DNA of 64,000 nt from Psychrobacter sp. APC 3426 (lineage in GTDB: Bacteria; Pseudomonadota; Gammaproteobacteria; Pseudomonadales; Moraxellaceae). Shown in pieces: positions 9,351 through 18,403 of this stretch. The number at the start of each line of letters is the position of its first letter. Position 1 is the stretch's first letter. Below the pieces are notes generated by a model. It had not been told where the DNA came from and did not search any database. It saw only the letters and a list, made by a program, of their open reading frames with translations. The DNA is taken from NCBI RefSeq assembly GCF_030408035.1, contig NZ_JASDCF010000004.1, positions 1-64,000 on the forward strand. Reading direction: 5' to 3'. A program made the translations under genes and the position numbers.

Positions 9351-9591
9351 GGCTTAGTAAACAGTCTTCGTAGTAAACGAGTACGAAGATTTGTATAGGT
9401 GAATATTGTTGTATCTGTTTGTAAATATTGCTTGGAATAATGAAATCTGTTCCCTATAAAGGTAGGCGCTAAACGTAGATTTACTAATGATATTATAAGT
9501 TTTTCTAAACAGCATTCGATAATAATTAGTATGCTTAATGGTTGCTATAACTAAAGATCATAGATAGCAGCAATAACCAATAGGACAGATT

Positions 9592-10701
9592 ATGGCACAC
9601 GATATTTTATTTGAGCCTGTAAAAATGGGCACACAAACGCTAAAAAACCGCATTATGATGGCCCCACTGACACGTCTGCGTGCCGTTGAGCCAGGCGATG
9701 TCCCTATCACATGGGCAGCAGAGTACTACTCGCAGCGTGCAGGGGCGGGCCTTGTCATCACTGAGGCAACGCAAGTATCGTTTCAAGCAAAAGGCTATGC
9801 AGGCGCACCAGGGCTACATACTCAAGATCAAGTCACTGCATGGAAAGCCATCGTTGACAATGTCCATGCCAAAGGTGGCAAGATCGTCGTCCAGCTATGG
9901 CACACAGGACTTGTCTCACATGAAAGCGTACAACCTGAACGCCGTGCGCCAATTTCAGCCTCAGATGTCGATGTAGGTATCCGTACCTCATTGCGTGATA
10001 GTGACAACCAAGCCATTCGCGCGGATGCCACGCCGCCGCGCCCAGCCAGTCTTGATGAGATTCAGCAAGTGGTTACTGACTTTGCGCATGCAACCAAGTG
10101 CGCGCAGGAAGCGGGGTTTGATGGTATTGAGATTCATGGCGCGCATGGTTATTTGCTGCATCAGTTTTGGGCCAAGCATACCAATCAGCGTGACGATGAA
10201 TACGGTGGCAGCCGCGAAAACCGCGCGCGTCTGACCTTGGACGTGATTGATGCATGTGTGGATGCTTGGGATGCAGATCATATTGGTATTCGTATCTCGC
10301 CACTGGGCACATTCAACAATGTTGAGGGAGGCTACGAAGAAGACGATAACATTTGGCTGATTGAACAAATCAATAAGCGTGGTCTAATGTATTTGCATCT
10401 GTCAGAGCCAGATTGGGCAGGTGGTACGCCGTATAGCGATGAGTTCCGTCAGCGTGTCCGTGATGCGTTCGATCAGACCATCATCGCGGCGGGTGGCTAT
10501 GATGCGGACAAAGCTGAGAAGAACATCAAAGCAGGCTATATCGATGCGGTAGCATTCGGTCGTGATTATATTGCCAACCCTGATTTGCCGGAGCGTATTC
10601 GTCAAGATGCACCGTTAAATGAGCAGCATCCGCAGAGCTTTTATGGTGGCGGTAGCGAGGGCTACACCGATTATCCTTATTTGGATCAGAAACAGGCCTA
10701 G
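9592..10701 (+). CDS. nemA: Old Yellow Enzyme family ene-reductase (NemA-like)
   Basis: An FMN-dependent NAD(P)H oxidoreductase of 369 residues with a TIM-barrel fold. Recognisable features are MMAPLTRLRA near the N-terminus, the QLWHTGLVSH block, the substrate-binding HGAHGYLLHQF (with the usual His pair), the YGGSRENRARL motif, and the C-terminal VAFGRDYIANPDLPERI phosphate-binding part. Members reduce activated alkenes, N-ethylmaleimide and nitrate esters in the cytoplasm. A TetR-type repressor often sits beside nemA, but none is seen here. GGACAG lies ahead of the start, and a strong terminator follows. Confidence 0.9.
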   Translation: MAHDILFEPVKMGTQTLKNRIMMAPLTRLRAVEPGDVPITWAAEYYSQRAGAGLVITEATQVSFQAKGYAGAPGLHTQDQVTAWKAIVDNVHAKGGKIVVQLWHTGLVSHESVQPERRAPISASDVDVGIRTSLRDSDNQAIRADATPPRPASLDEIQQVVTDFAHATKCAQEAGFDGIEIHGAHGYLLHQFWAKHTNQRDDEYGGSRENRARLTLDVIDACVDAWDADHIGIRISPLGTFNNVEGGYEEDDNIWLIEQINKRGLMYLHLSEPDWAGGTPYSDEFRQRVRDAFDQTIIAAGGYDADKAEKNIKAGYIDAVAFGRDYIANPDLPERIRQDAPLNEQHPQSFYGGGSEGYTDYPYLDQKQA

Positions 10702-10733
10702 GCAGACGCTTAGTGTTAAATTATAAAGCCATC

Positions 10734-10766
10734 AAAAAGCCGCCTTACTAAGTAAGGCGGCTTTTT
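10734..10766 (+). terminator. Rho-independent terminator
   Basis: AAAAAGCCGCCTTAC and GTAAGGCGGCTTTTT form a long GC-rich stem with flanking A and T tracts, so it can act in both directions. It lies 33 bases after the ene-reductase gene and between convergent genes. Confidence 0.9.
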
Positions 10767-10821
10767 CGTTGTTAATATTCAAGTCTATGTAATGCTAGTG
10801 CTGGAATATCTATTAACAAGC

Positions 10822-12426
10822 TTAAGGCGTAACGCAGTAAGTCGGAGTCGAAGGAGAAACTTCAAAGGTATCTAACGACTCTTGAGTAGTCAACCAACGA
10901 TCTACAGACTCATAGGTAATATTACAACGTGAATCAACAACTAGATCAAATGAATGCCAAAAAATACTAGCATTATTATTATCGTTGAGTGAAGGAGTGA
11001 GCGTACGACTACGGATAGTTGGGCCAGTCAAAAACACGGTAATCGGAGAATTTTTAAGACCAGGGTTTTTAGTTTCGCTATAGTTCTCAACGCCATAACG
11101 ATAGCGTCCTACCATTAGGTTACGTACGGTTATAAACTCAGGGCCAAAGCTATCGGTATCATCGACATCCAAATTAGCAAAAGGTGCTATGCCCAATCTA
11201 CCTTCGTTACCAAAGTAAATATGATCGCCTGAAGGAGTCAATAAATGCGAATCGACATCTTCAGGTTGTTCGCCCCAAGTTAAACGAATAGACAGGCTGT
11301 CATTTGCCGTACTCACAGTTAAGCAGCCGTCATTGATTACATAATTGGTATTTAAGGTACGAATCGACTTAGCATTAGAGGTACGACTGCCATTTTGAGC
11401 GACCACTAGCATTTGACTATCACGACGCACTGGTAAATTGAAGTTACCGTTACTATCGGTAATGGCAGTAGTTATAGCAGAGTAATTGATACCATCGCCT
11501 TTAACGACCGCATTATTAATACGAGTGCCGTCAGTATCCGCTACACAGCCGACGACATCGACAGTTTCCATAGCGACATCAACGTTCCAAGGTCCAATTT
11601 GCTCAACTTCAGCAGTATATACCTGTATATTGTTATCTAGAGTCTGTAAATTAGCACTTCCAGTTTGTACCCAACCTGCTTGGACAGCATCATAAAAGAA
11701 TAAAGGCATTTGTTGTTGTAATGGCTCTAAACTGCGTGTAGAAACAGGAATAGCTAGTGACGCCACATTATTATCATTGAGCACCAATTCGTTATTATCA
11801 CTATCAGTAGCAGTGATAATTAAGGCACCCCAACTTTCCATAAAGCCGCCACCAACGATGCCGTACCCGCCGGGCATTTCTTCTGGGTCAATGCTTGGAG
11901 TCACTACGTCCATCTCAACAGTGACGTTACCGACAATCGGTTGTCCATCAGCGCGCTGTAGAGCATTAGGAGGAATAATCACTTGTGCACCTAGCTCGTC
12001 TATGCTCAGATTAACAGCCTCTGAAGCGAGCTGAGTGGTTGAGACAACCGTCGCATCGTTGGTGAGCTGGTATTCTACTTCTAAAGGCGTATTCCCAGAT
12101 ATTGACGTACTAAAATTACGTGCTGGATAACCCTCAGCGGTAATCGTAATATTGACCGATTGACCCGTTTGAAGATTGTTCAGTTCAAACTGACCATTCG
12201 CATCGGTTTGGTACGTTTGTCCAGCGACACTGACAGTAGCATTTGCAATAGGTACTAAGCTGGCTTGATCAACGACAGTACCTAAGATACTACCAACAGT
12301 GATGCTAGGGTTAGAAGGCGTAATCACCGTATTATCTGAATCGTTGTTACACCCAGCTAACATGAGTGTGGCGATCAGACTAGCAGTCAAAAGCTGCTTA
12401 CTTTTTACAGTTATTCTATGCGACAT
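10822..12426 (-). CDS. Large lipoprotein with carboxypeptidase-regulatory-like and YfaP-like domains
   Basis: A 534-residue secreted protein with a lipobox LMLAGC (Cys26). Residues about 45-110 form a carboxypeptidase-regulatory-like beta domain (GTVVDQASLVPIANATVSV then DANGQFELNNL). A middle region follows, then a second similar module near residue 290 (CVADTDGTRINNAVVKG, DSNGNFNLPV). The part from about residue 375 begins LRLTWGEQPEDVDSHLLTPSG, resembling the DUF2135/YfaP family. Such proteins are probably outer-membrane-anchored beta-sandwich scaffolds; the ligand is unknown. It is an isolated gene, with a terminator shared with the convergent ene-reductase. Confidence 0.8.
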   Translation of the reverse strand: MSHRITVKSKQLLTASLIATLMLAGCNNDSDNTVITPSNPSITVGSILGTVVDQASLVPIANATVSVAGQTYQTDANGQFELNNLQTGQSVNITITAEGYPARNFSTSISGNTPLEVEYQLTNDATVVSTTQLASEAVNLSIDELGAQVIIPPNALQRADGQPIVGNVTVEMDVVTPSIDPEEMPGGYGIVGGGFMESWGALIITATDSDNNELVLNDNNVASLAIPVSTRSLEPLQQQMPLFFYDAVQAGWVQTGSANLQTLDNNIQVYTAEVEQIGPWNVDVAMETVDVVGCVADTDGTRINNAVVKGDGINYSAITTAITDSNGNFNLPVRRDSQMLVVAQNGSRTSNAKSIRTLNTNYVINDGCLTVSTANDSLSIRLTWGEQPEDVDSHLLTPSGDHIYFGNEGRLGIAPFANLDVDDTDSFGPEFITVRNLMVGRYRYGVENYSETKNPGLKNSPITVFLTGPTIRSRTLTPSLNDNNNASIFWHSFDLVVDSRCNITYESVDRWLTTQESLDTFEVSPSTPTYCVTP

Positions 12427-12871
12427 GGTTGATTCTCAAGTAATAAATAATGAATTATAAAGCTGATAAAAAAAAACGGGCGTTCAGTATCAAAAGATAT
12501 AATAGCCAAAAAATCCATAAAAGCATCAGAACTAAAATTTAGTTCAAACAGTTGTTTGGCAGAATTTTATCATATTTTTATGCTTTCTGACCAAATAATT
12601 GTAATTTATGCGATTTTCTAACGTCTAATTTTTTTGTAGGCCATCGCATACTTTCGATTTGAATTTGATAGAAAAAAAGTCGCGCTACTGGAATAGTAGC
12701 GCGACTTTTAACAGCAATTAAGACTAGGCATGTTGTCACTTTAAATAGGTTTAATATAGTACATAAATTAATTTTTGAACTTAGTGTTTGAATTTAAGTC
12801 ACTGAAATCATGTTTTTATAACGTCTTTTTAAATTATCGGTTTTCTAGTTTTCTAATTGGCCTTTATAGAG
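12427..12871. other. Intergenic region with terminator
   Basis: A 445-base gap holding the promoter of the minus-strand lipoprotein at its left and a terminator for the upstream minus-strand flavoprotein at 12675-12709. The remainder is AT-rich without an evident gene. Confidence 0.5.
12675..12709 (-). terminator. Rho-independent terminator
   Basis: AAAAGTCGCGCTACT and AGTAGCGCGACTTTT form a perfect 15-bp stem with a five-base loop. Seven A on the left give a T tract on the minus strand, so it fits the end of the flavoprotein transcript whose stop is at 12872, about 160 bases away. Confidence 0.85.
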
Positions 12872-14173
12872 CTAAACCACTTCCCCGCAGACAAAACCGC
12901 TCGCCCATGCCCATTGAAAGTTATAACCGCCAAGCCAGCCGGTGACATCGAGTACCTCACCGATGAAGTACAGCCCGTCTTGGCATTTGCTTTCCATCGT
13001 TTTGGACGACACGTCATCGGTTTTGATACCGCCGCGCGTGACCTCAGCAGTGCGGTAACCTTCAGTACCAGAGGGTTTAAGCTGCCAGCTGTTGATAGTC
13101 GAGCCAATCTCTATTAATCGCTCGTCTTTAATATTCGCCAGCTCCGTGTCTTTAACATCCTCCCACAGCATAGTCTGTAAGGTAGTCAGCAGCTTTTTAG
13201 GTAAAGCGTTATGGGTGCTCTCGCTCAAAACGGTACGAATCAGCTGTTTTGGATGTGTCTTTTTGTGGGTCAGTAATAGCTCAATAATGTCGGTTTCGGG
13301 CAATAAGTTAATCTCAATGGCTTCACCCGAGTACCAATAATTGGACAGCTGTAGCATGGAGGGACCAGACAGACCACGATGGGTAAACAGCAGTGGCAAC
13401 TTGAATGAGATACGCTCATTACTAGCAATTACAGGTAAGCTAATACCAGCCAAGGCGCGAATGAGCTCGCCGGTTTTATCGGTAAAGGTAAAGGGCACCA
13501 GACTGGCATCGGTCGCTATGAGCGTATGACCAAATTGCTGCGCCAGCTCATACCCTAAGCCGCTAGCGCCCATTGTTGGAATAGACAGTCCGCCAGTCGC
13601 TACCACCAGCGAGTCACAGCAATAGTTGGTTTGTGGCAGCTTGGTCTGGTTGTTCGCCTCTTTTCTCGCTTGCTTTTCTTTTTTGCTCAGCTGTTTGGTC
13701 GTGACCAATTCAAAGCGCGCATTTTTGTCATTGTCGAGCGTTCGTACACTTTCAATTTGAGTGCTTAGTCTCACTTGCACACCTGCTGCCGTGCATTCAT
13801 CGAGGAGCATCTGCAAGATGTCTTGTGCTGAATCATCGCAGAATAACTGACCATGTTCACGCTCGTGGTAGGGGATTTTGTGCGCCTCTACCAAGCCGAT
13901 GAACTCCCAACTGGGGTAGCGGCTGAGTGCAGATTTACAGAAATGTGGGTTGGTGCCGATAAAGTGCTCAGGCTCAACGAAGTAATTGGTAAAGTTACAG
14001 CGCCCGCCACCTGACATTAGGATTTTTTTGCCTGCTTTATTGGCGTGGTCCAATACCAGTACCCGACGACCACGGCGACCCGCAGTGAGCGCACAGTATA
14101 ACCCTGACGCACCAGCGCCGATGATGATGACATCATAGTGGGTATTTGGTTGTGCAGGACGGTGATTACTCAT
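12872..14173 (-). CDS. BaiN/HI0933-family NAD(P)/FAD-dependent oxidoreductase
   Basis: A 433-residue flavoprotein. The N-terminal dinucleotide site is IIGAGASGLYCALTAGRRGRRVLVLD, followed by the family signature KILMSGGGRCNFTN (residues about 49-62). The C-terminus has the second FAD-contact block GLYFIGEVLDVTGWLGGYNFQWAWASG, diagnostic for the HI0933/YhiN/BaiN group. One gut member (BaiN) is a bile-acid 3-oxo-delta4 reductase, but the role of the widespread proteobacterial proteins is unknown. The long intergenic region upstream holds a MITE-like element. Confidence 0.88.
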   Translation of the reverse strand: MSNHRPAQPNTHYDVIIIGAGASGLYCALTAGRRGRRVLVLDHANKAGKKILMSGGGRCNFTNYFVEPEHFIGTNPHFCKSALSRYPSWEFIGLVEAHKIPYHEREHGQLFCDDSAQDILQMLLDECTAAGVQVRLSTQIESVRTLDNDKNARFELVTTKQLSKKEKQARKEANNQTKLPQTNYCCDSLVVATGGLSIPTMGASGLGYELAQQFGHTLIATDASLVPFTFTDKTGELIRALAGISLPVIASNERISFKLPLLFTHRGLSGPSMLQLSNYWYSGEAIEINLLPETDIIELLLTHKKTHPKQLIRTVLSESTHNALPKKLLTTLQTMLWEDVKDTELANIKDERLIEIGSTINSWQLKPSGTEGYRTAEVTRGGIKTDDVSSKTMESKCQDGLYFIGEVLDVTGWLGGYNFQWAWASGFVCGEVV

Positions 14174-14866
14174 TGCGGTCTCATAAAATAATAGATTAAA
14201 AAGGTGAAAGCAACACCAGTGACTGATGTATAAGTGTCTTTAAACATCGTTAATCGTGTTTAAAAAAGCAAAGTCGACTTAGCGGTGGTAATGATTGATT
14301 GAGAGTAGCTATTGTCCATATTTCATACAACGTTACAAGCGATAAATATCATATTGTCCTGTCATATCTCAATAGTAGCAGTTTGATATCCGTACCTTTT
14401 ATCAAAGGCTGTTTATTGAATGCGTTTCATTGAGTGCCGAAACGGGTACTGCAACTAAAGCCTGTTTCAAACCAACCATCACTAAGCCATGCTCTCAATT
14501 GCATTGCGGCAACACAGTGCTCCGTAAATAAATTTTATCACGAGAGTCACCAACTATAGTCAGTGAAAAGTAATATCGATACATTACGCGCTGCTGATAT
14601 CAGTTTTTCTTGCTTGCTGTGCCTGCGCAGACAGAGGCTACAAAAAATTGATATCAGCAATACCGTAGCGTTTTTAAGATATTTTGACTATATATCGCTG
14701 TGCAGTGAAATTGTTATGAATGGCAGTTGATGCCTTGCAACCTTTCTGCTTATTTGTCAAACTAACCTTGAGTGTCACACATTATGGAAGATGACTCTTA
14801 TTGCCTGTACAGGTGCCATCATTGATGGTTGGTGCAGGTCATAATAATTAAAAAAGGACGAACATT
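14174..14866. other. Intergenic region between BaiN-like gene and acs, carrying a MITE
   Basis: A 693-base region upstream of two divergent genes. It contains the short inverted-repeat element at 14555-14692. The rest has no open frame of interest. The last 170 bases should hold the acs promoter, which is often controlled by Crp or acetate regulators in relatives, though no clear operator was recognised. Confidence 0.5.
14555..14692. mobile_element. MITE-like element with IS630-type ends
   Basis: The left edge begins TATAGTCAGTGAAAAG and the right edge, read inward on the other strand, begins TATAGTCAAAATATC. About 40 bases further in, both arms contain TGCTGATATCA followed by a T run. The whole is 138 bases, non-coding, and bounded by TA. 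The outer TATAGTCA is identical to the right end of the IS630-type element at 4762. A miniature element once mobilised by such a transposase is the simplest reading. The central CTGCGCAG is a perfect small palindrome. Confidence 0.65.
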
Positions 14867-16828
14867 ATGACGCAAAAATCATTTCCGGTTCCCGCTGAAT
14901 TCCTCGCAGCTGCCAATACCACCGCTGAAAAATACCGCGAAGACTACGAAAAGTCTATCGAATCGCCTGAGGCCACAGATGCCTTTTGGGCAGAACGTGC
15001 CGAGCTGATTGATTGGATAAAAAAACCCACCAAAATCAGTGATGTGAATTATGATTTGGATGACTTTCGTATCAAGTGGTTTGAAGACGGTCAGCTGAAT
15101 ATCTCTGTCAATTGTCTTGATAGACACCTTAAAAACAATCCTTATAAGCCCGCCATTATTTGGGAAGGCGACCATCCCTCCTTGCATAAAATCATCTCAT
15201 TTAAAGAGCTGCATGAAGCGGTCTGTCGCCTAGGTAATGCACTGCGTAAACTGGGCGTCGAAAAAGGCGATCGCGTGACCCTATATATGCCGATGATACC
15301 TGAGGCGATGATAGCGATGTTGGCCTGTACCCGCATTGGCGCTGTGCATTCGGTGGTCTTTGGCGGGTTTTCTGCTGAGAGTTTGGGCAACCGTCTGATA
15401 GACAGCCGCTCAAAAGTGGTCATTACCGCTGATGAAGGTCTGCGTGGCAACAAACACACGCCGCTCAAAGCCAATGTCGATCGGGCGCTAGATATGGATG
15501 GTACCGACAGCGTGACCAATGTCGTGGTTGTCCATCGTACTGGCAACTCTGTACCGATGAGTGGTCGCCGTGATATTTGGTATCACAACTTGGTTGACGG
15601 TGAGTCAGAGCATTGTGAGCCTGAAGTCATGAATGCTGAAGACCCATTATTTCTACTATATACGTCTGGCTCAACGGGTAAGCCTAAAGGCGTGCTGCAT
15701 ACCACGGGCGGCTATATCACTTATGCCATCTCTACTTTCCGTGATGTCTTTGATGTCAAAGACGATGATGTTTACTGGTGTACCGCAGATGTGGGCTGGA
15801 TTACCGGTCATACCTATTCGACATACGCCCCACTTGCCAATGGCACGACGACAGTGATGTTCGAAGGTGTACCAGAATATCCAACGTGGGCGCGTATCGG
15901 TCATATCATTGATAAGCATGACGTGACCATTTTATATACCGCACCGACGGCTATTCGAGCGATGATGAAAGAGGGCGATACCTTTGTTCGTGAATCGGAT
16001 CGCTCTAGCCTACGTCTGCTTGGGACCGTTGGTGAGCCAATTAACCCAGAAGCGTGGGACTGGTATTATCATGTCGTCGGTGATGGCAAATGCCCAATCG
16101 TTGATACTTGGTGGCAGACCGAGACGGGTGGTATTCTCATGGCACCGATACCAGGCACGGTCGCTCCCAAGCCAGGCGCGGCAATGAATCCGCTATATGG
16201 TATCAGACCAGAAGTGGTCGATGGTGATGGTGAGATTTTAGAAGGGGCTGCCGAAGGCAACTTGGCCATCAATAGCAGTTGGCCGGGACAAATGCGCACG
16301 ATTTATAATGACCATGAGCGTTTTTTAAAGACGTACTTTAGCGAGTATCCAGGGTATTACTTCACTGGTGATGGCGCGCAGCGTGACGAAGATGGACACT
16401 ACTGGATTACGGGGCGAGTCGATGACGTCCTTAATGTCTCAGGCCATCGTTTAGGGACGGCTGAGATTGAAAGTGCAGTGGTTGCCCATCCAGCGACGGC
16501 TGAAGCCGCTATTGTCGGGATGCCGCATGATATTCGTGGTATGGGGGTTTGCGCCTTTATTATCCTACGCTCTGGCGAAACAGAAACAGAGTCGCTAAAA
16601 GCTGAGCTGAACCGCCACGTACGTTCTGAGATTGGCCCGATTGCTAACTTGGATGCGATTCACATCGTTGATGCCCTACCAAAAACCCGCTCAGGCAAAA
16701 TCATGCGCCGTATTTTGCGCAATCTGGCGGCAGGGCAGTATGTGGGTTTGGGCGACTTGTCTACCTTGGCAGATAGCTCAGTCATCAATCAATTGGTCGA
16801 AGTGGTCAAAGCCGAGCGTGGAGATTAG
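14867..16828 (+). CDS. acs: Acetyl-CoA synthetase
   Basis: Acs activates acetate with ATP and CoA through acetyl-AMP, allowing growth on low acetate. The 653-residue length is standard. Visible motifs are the P-loop-like [18 protein letters not shown], the acetate-pocket WWQTETGG, the hinge region [20 protein letters not shown], and the C-terminal [11 protein letters not shown], whose Lys is the catalytic and acetylation-controlled residue in this family. AAAAAGGACG precedes the start. A terminator follows at 16915. With ackA-pta at 34-38 kb the organism has both high- and low-affinity acetate routes. Confidence 0.97.
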   Translation: MTQKSFPVPAEFLAAANTTAEKYREDYEKSIESPEATDAFWAERAELIDWIKKPTKISDVNYDLDDFRIKWFEDGQLNISVNCLDRHLKNNPYKPAIIWEGDHPSLHKIISFKELHEAVCRLGNALRKLGVEKGDRVTLYMPMIPEAMIAMLACTRIGAVHSVVFGGFSAESLGNRLIDSRSKVVITADEGLRGNKHTPLKANVDRALDMDGTDSVTNVVVVHRTGNSVPMSGRRDIWYHNLVDGESEHCEPEVMNAEDPLFLLYTSGSTGKPKGVLHTTGGYITYAISTFRDVFDVKDDDVYWCTADVGWITGHTYSTYAPLANGTTTVMFEGVPEYPTWARIGHIIDKHDVTILYTAPTAIRAMMKEGDTFVRESDRSSLRLLGTVGEPINPEAWDWYYHVVGDGKCPIVDTWWQTETGGILMAPIPGTVAPKPGAAMNPLYGIRPEVVDGDGEILEGAAEGNLAINSSWPGQMRTIYNDHERFLKTYFSEYPGYYFTGDGAQRDEDGHYWITGRVDDVLNVSGHRLGTAEIESAVVAHPATAEAAIVGMPHDIRGMGVCAFIILRSGETETESLKAELNRHVRSEIGPIANLDAIHIVDALPKTRSGKIMRRILRNLAAGQYVGLGDLSTLADSSVINQLVEVVKAERGD

Positions 16829-16914
16829 GCGCAGTCATTAACTTCAATTGCTCAGTTCAGTTACTTGGTTTAGCCTTAATCTTTAAAAGTTTAATAGGCT
16901 CTAACCAATCATTT

Positions 16915-16950
16915 AAAAAGCCATGTTATAGCAGATAGCATGGCTTTTTT
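16915..16950 (+). terminator. Rho-independent terminator after acs
   Basis: AAAAAGCCATGTTAT pairs with ATAGCATGGCTTTTTT across a five-base loop (one G-U pair). It has six T on the plus strand and five A before it, about 85 bases after the acs stop. Confidence 0.9.
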
Positions 16951-17018
16951 ACGTAGACGATATTGATCTCAATAAGGTTTCAAGGTTCAATATTATTTAA
17001 CATTTTCAGCGCAGAATT

Positions 17019-17040
17019 CCCCTACTTCTAAAGTAGTGGG
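17019..17040 (+). repeat. Left-end subterminal hairpin of the tnpB element
   Basis: CCCCTACTT and AAGTAGTGGG form a near-perfect short hairpin with a three-base loop. It is about 40 bases before the tnpB start, the expected place for the TnpA recognition hairpin of IS200/IS605 left ends. Confidence 0.6.
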
Positions 17041-17078
17041 ATGAATGGGTCAGACTTTTGATATGGTACAATAGCTTC

Positions 17079-18227
17079 ATGCCAAAACAAATCCTAAAAG
17101 CCCATAAAGTAAGATTATACCCTAATGAGGGTCAGCAAATATTCTTTGCTAAATCATTTGGCTGCACACGCTTTATTTGGAATAAAATGCTTAATGATAA
17201 GATTGAGCACTATAAAAAAACCAAGACCGAATTAAAAAATACTCCTGCTCACTATAAAAAAGAATTTGAATGGCTTAAAGAAGTCGATAGCCTGGCACTG
17301 GCTAACGTCCAGCAAAATCTTAGGGCGGCTTATAACAAATTCTTCAAAGGCTCAGGCTTCCCTAGGTTCAAGAAAAAAGGCCATCGTGACAGCTACACTA
17401 CCAATAATCAAAAGGGCACAGTAGCGGTCACAAACAACACCGTCAAACTGCCTAAGATTGGTCATATCAAAGCCAAGTTTCCAGCCAAGATAAATGGTTT
17501 GATTAAGAGCGCCACGGTCAGTAAAGATCCTACAGGAAAATATTTTGTCAGCCTATTGGTTGAAACTATCGTAGAGCCGTTGCTAAAAACTCACTTAAGA
17601 ATAGGCATTGATTTAGGACTGACTGACTTTATCGTCCTATCAGATGGCAGCAAAGTCGCCAATCCTACCTTTTTATCTAAGCTGCAAAACAAGTTGACGC
17701 GAGAGCAAAAAATATTAACCAAACGTAGAGAGGTTGCTAAAGCAGATCAACGCAAACTCAGTGACAGCCGCAACTACCAAAAGCAAAAACTCAAAGTCGC
17801 TAAGGTCTATGAAAAAATAACCAATATCCGAAAAGACTTTCTGCATAAGCTATCATTCACTCTCATCAAAAACCACGATGTGATTGCGATTGAGGACTTA
17901 AACGTCAAAGGCATGGTTAAGAATAGGAAGTTATCTAAAGCCATATCAGACAGCTCATGGTCAACCTTCACCACCATGCTGAACTACAAGGCTGAATGGT
18001 ACGGTAAAGCGCTAATCAAGGTTGATAGATGGTATCCATCTTCTAAGACCTGCTCAGGCTGTGGTCACTTACTGACTAAGGCTGAGCTACCATTACAGGT
18101 GAGATCATGGAATTGCCCCAGCTGCCAGCAAAAGCATGATAGAGACATAAACGCCAGTATCAATATCCTAAACGAAGGACTAAGGCTGGTAACACTCAAA
18201 ACCGTCGGTACGACGGGGTTAGCTTAG
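17079..18227 (+). CDS. tnpB: TnpB, RNA-guided nuclease of an IS200/IS605-type element
   Basis: From the ATG at 17079 (a TTG at 17058 is less likely) the protein has 382 residues. The N-terminal HKVRLYPNEGQQ block begins the family's wedge domain. The RuvC site is complete: D178 in GIDLG, E272 in IEDLNVKGM and D356 in HDRDINAS. The zinc finger uses C325, C328, C346 and C349. Studied TnpB proteins bind an RNA from their right end and cut DNA next to a short motif matching the element's left flank. All key residues are kept, so activity is plausible. There is no tnpA, so movement would need a helper in trans. Confidence 0.9.
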   Translation: MPKQILKAHKVRLYPNEGQQIFFAKSFGCTRFIWNKMLNDKIEHYKKTKTELKNTPAHYKKEFEWLKEVDSLALANVQQNLRAAYNKFFKGSGFPRFKKKGHRDSYTTNNQKGTVAVTNNTVKLPKIGHIKAKFPAKINGLIKSATVSKDPTGKYFVSLLVETIVEPLLKTHLRIGIDLGLTDFIVLSDGSKVANPTFLSKLQNKLTREQKILTKRREVAKADQRKLSDSRNYQKQKLKVAKVYEKITNIRKDFLHKLSFTLIKNHDVIAIEDLNVKGMVKNRKLSKAISDSSWSTFTTMLNYKAEWYGKALIKVDRWYPSSKTCSGCGHLLTKAELPLQVRSWNCPSCQQKHDRDINASINILNEGLRLVTLKTVGTTGLA

Positions 18228-18316
18228 CCCATTTGCCTAACCGCTGATACAAAACATCGTATCAAGTATGGGTATTACCTAAGAAACCGCCACCTCTTTA
18301 GGTGGTCGGTAGTTCA
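18190..18316 (+). ncRNA. Predicted omega RNA (reRNA) scaffold at the tnpB right end
   Basis: In TnpB systems the guide RNA overlaps the 3' end of tnpB and runs to the element's right end. Here the stretch contains nested hairpins (ACCGTCGGTACGACGGGGTT, then GATACAAAACATCGTATC), and ends with the CCACC/GGTGG hairpin and AGTTCA. The guide would be the flanking bases after 18316, starting TATCACACTGACTCATTAAG. The 5' limit is not known; the call rests on family knowledge plus visible structure. Confidence 0.55.
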
Positions 18317-18403
18317 TATCACACTGACTCATTAAGAGTCACACAATCCTTAATAGATTCTGTTTTTTGACAGACTGTGACTTACTCCATAAGGTTTACT
18401 GCC

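Larger units (their letters stand above)
17001..18316 (+). mobile_element. IS200/IS605-type element carrying only tnpB (IS1341-like)
   Basis: The element holds tnpB without a tnpA transposase. The left end has a hairpin CCCTACTT-cta-AAGTAGTGGG (17019-17040) preceded by TTTAAC at 16997-17001 (approximate edge). The right end has the characteristic hairpin CCACC-tcttta-GGTGG (18290-18305) followed by AGTTCA at 18311-18316, like the right ends of many IS605-family elements. No flanking duplication is expected for this family. The exact left cleavage site is a guess. Confidence 0.7.

Noticed and set aside
12857-13117. 86-codon frame antisense to the BaiN-like gene
   Set aside because: A shadow of the conserved C-terminal coding sequence on the other strand.
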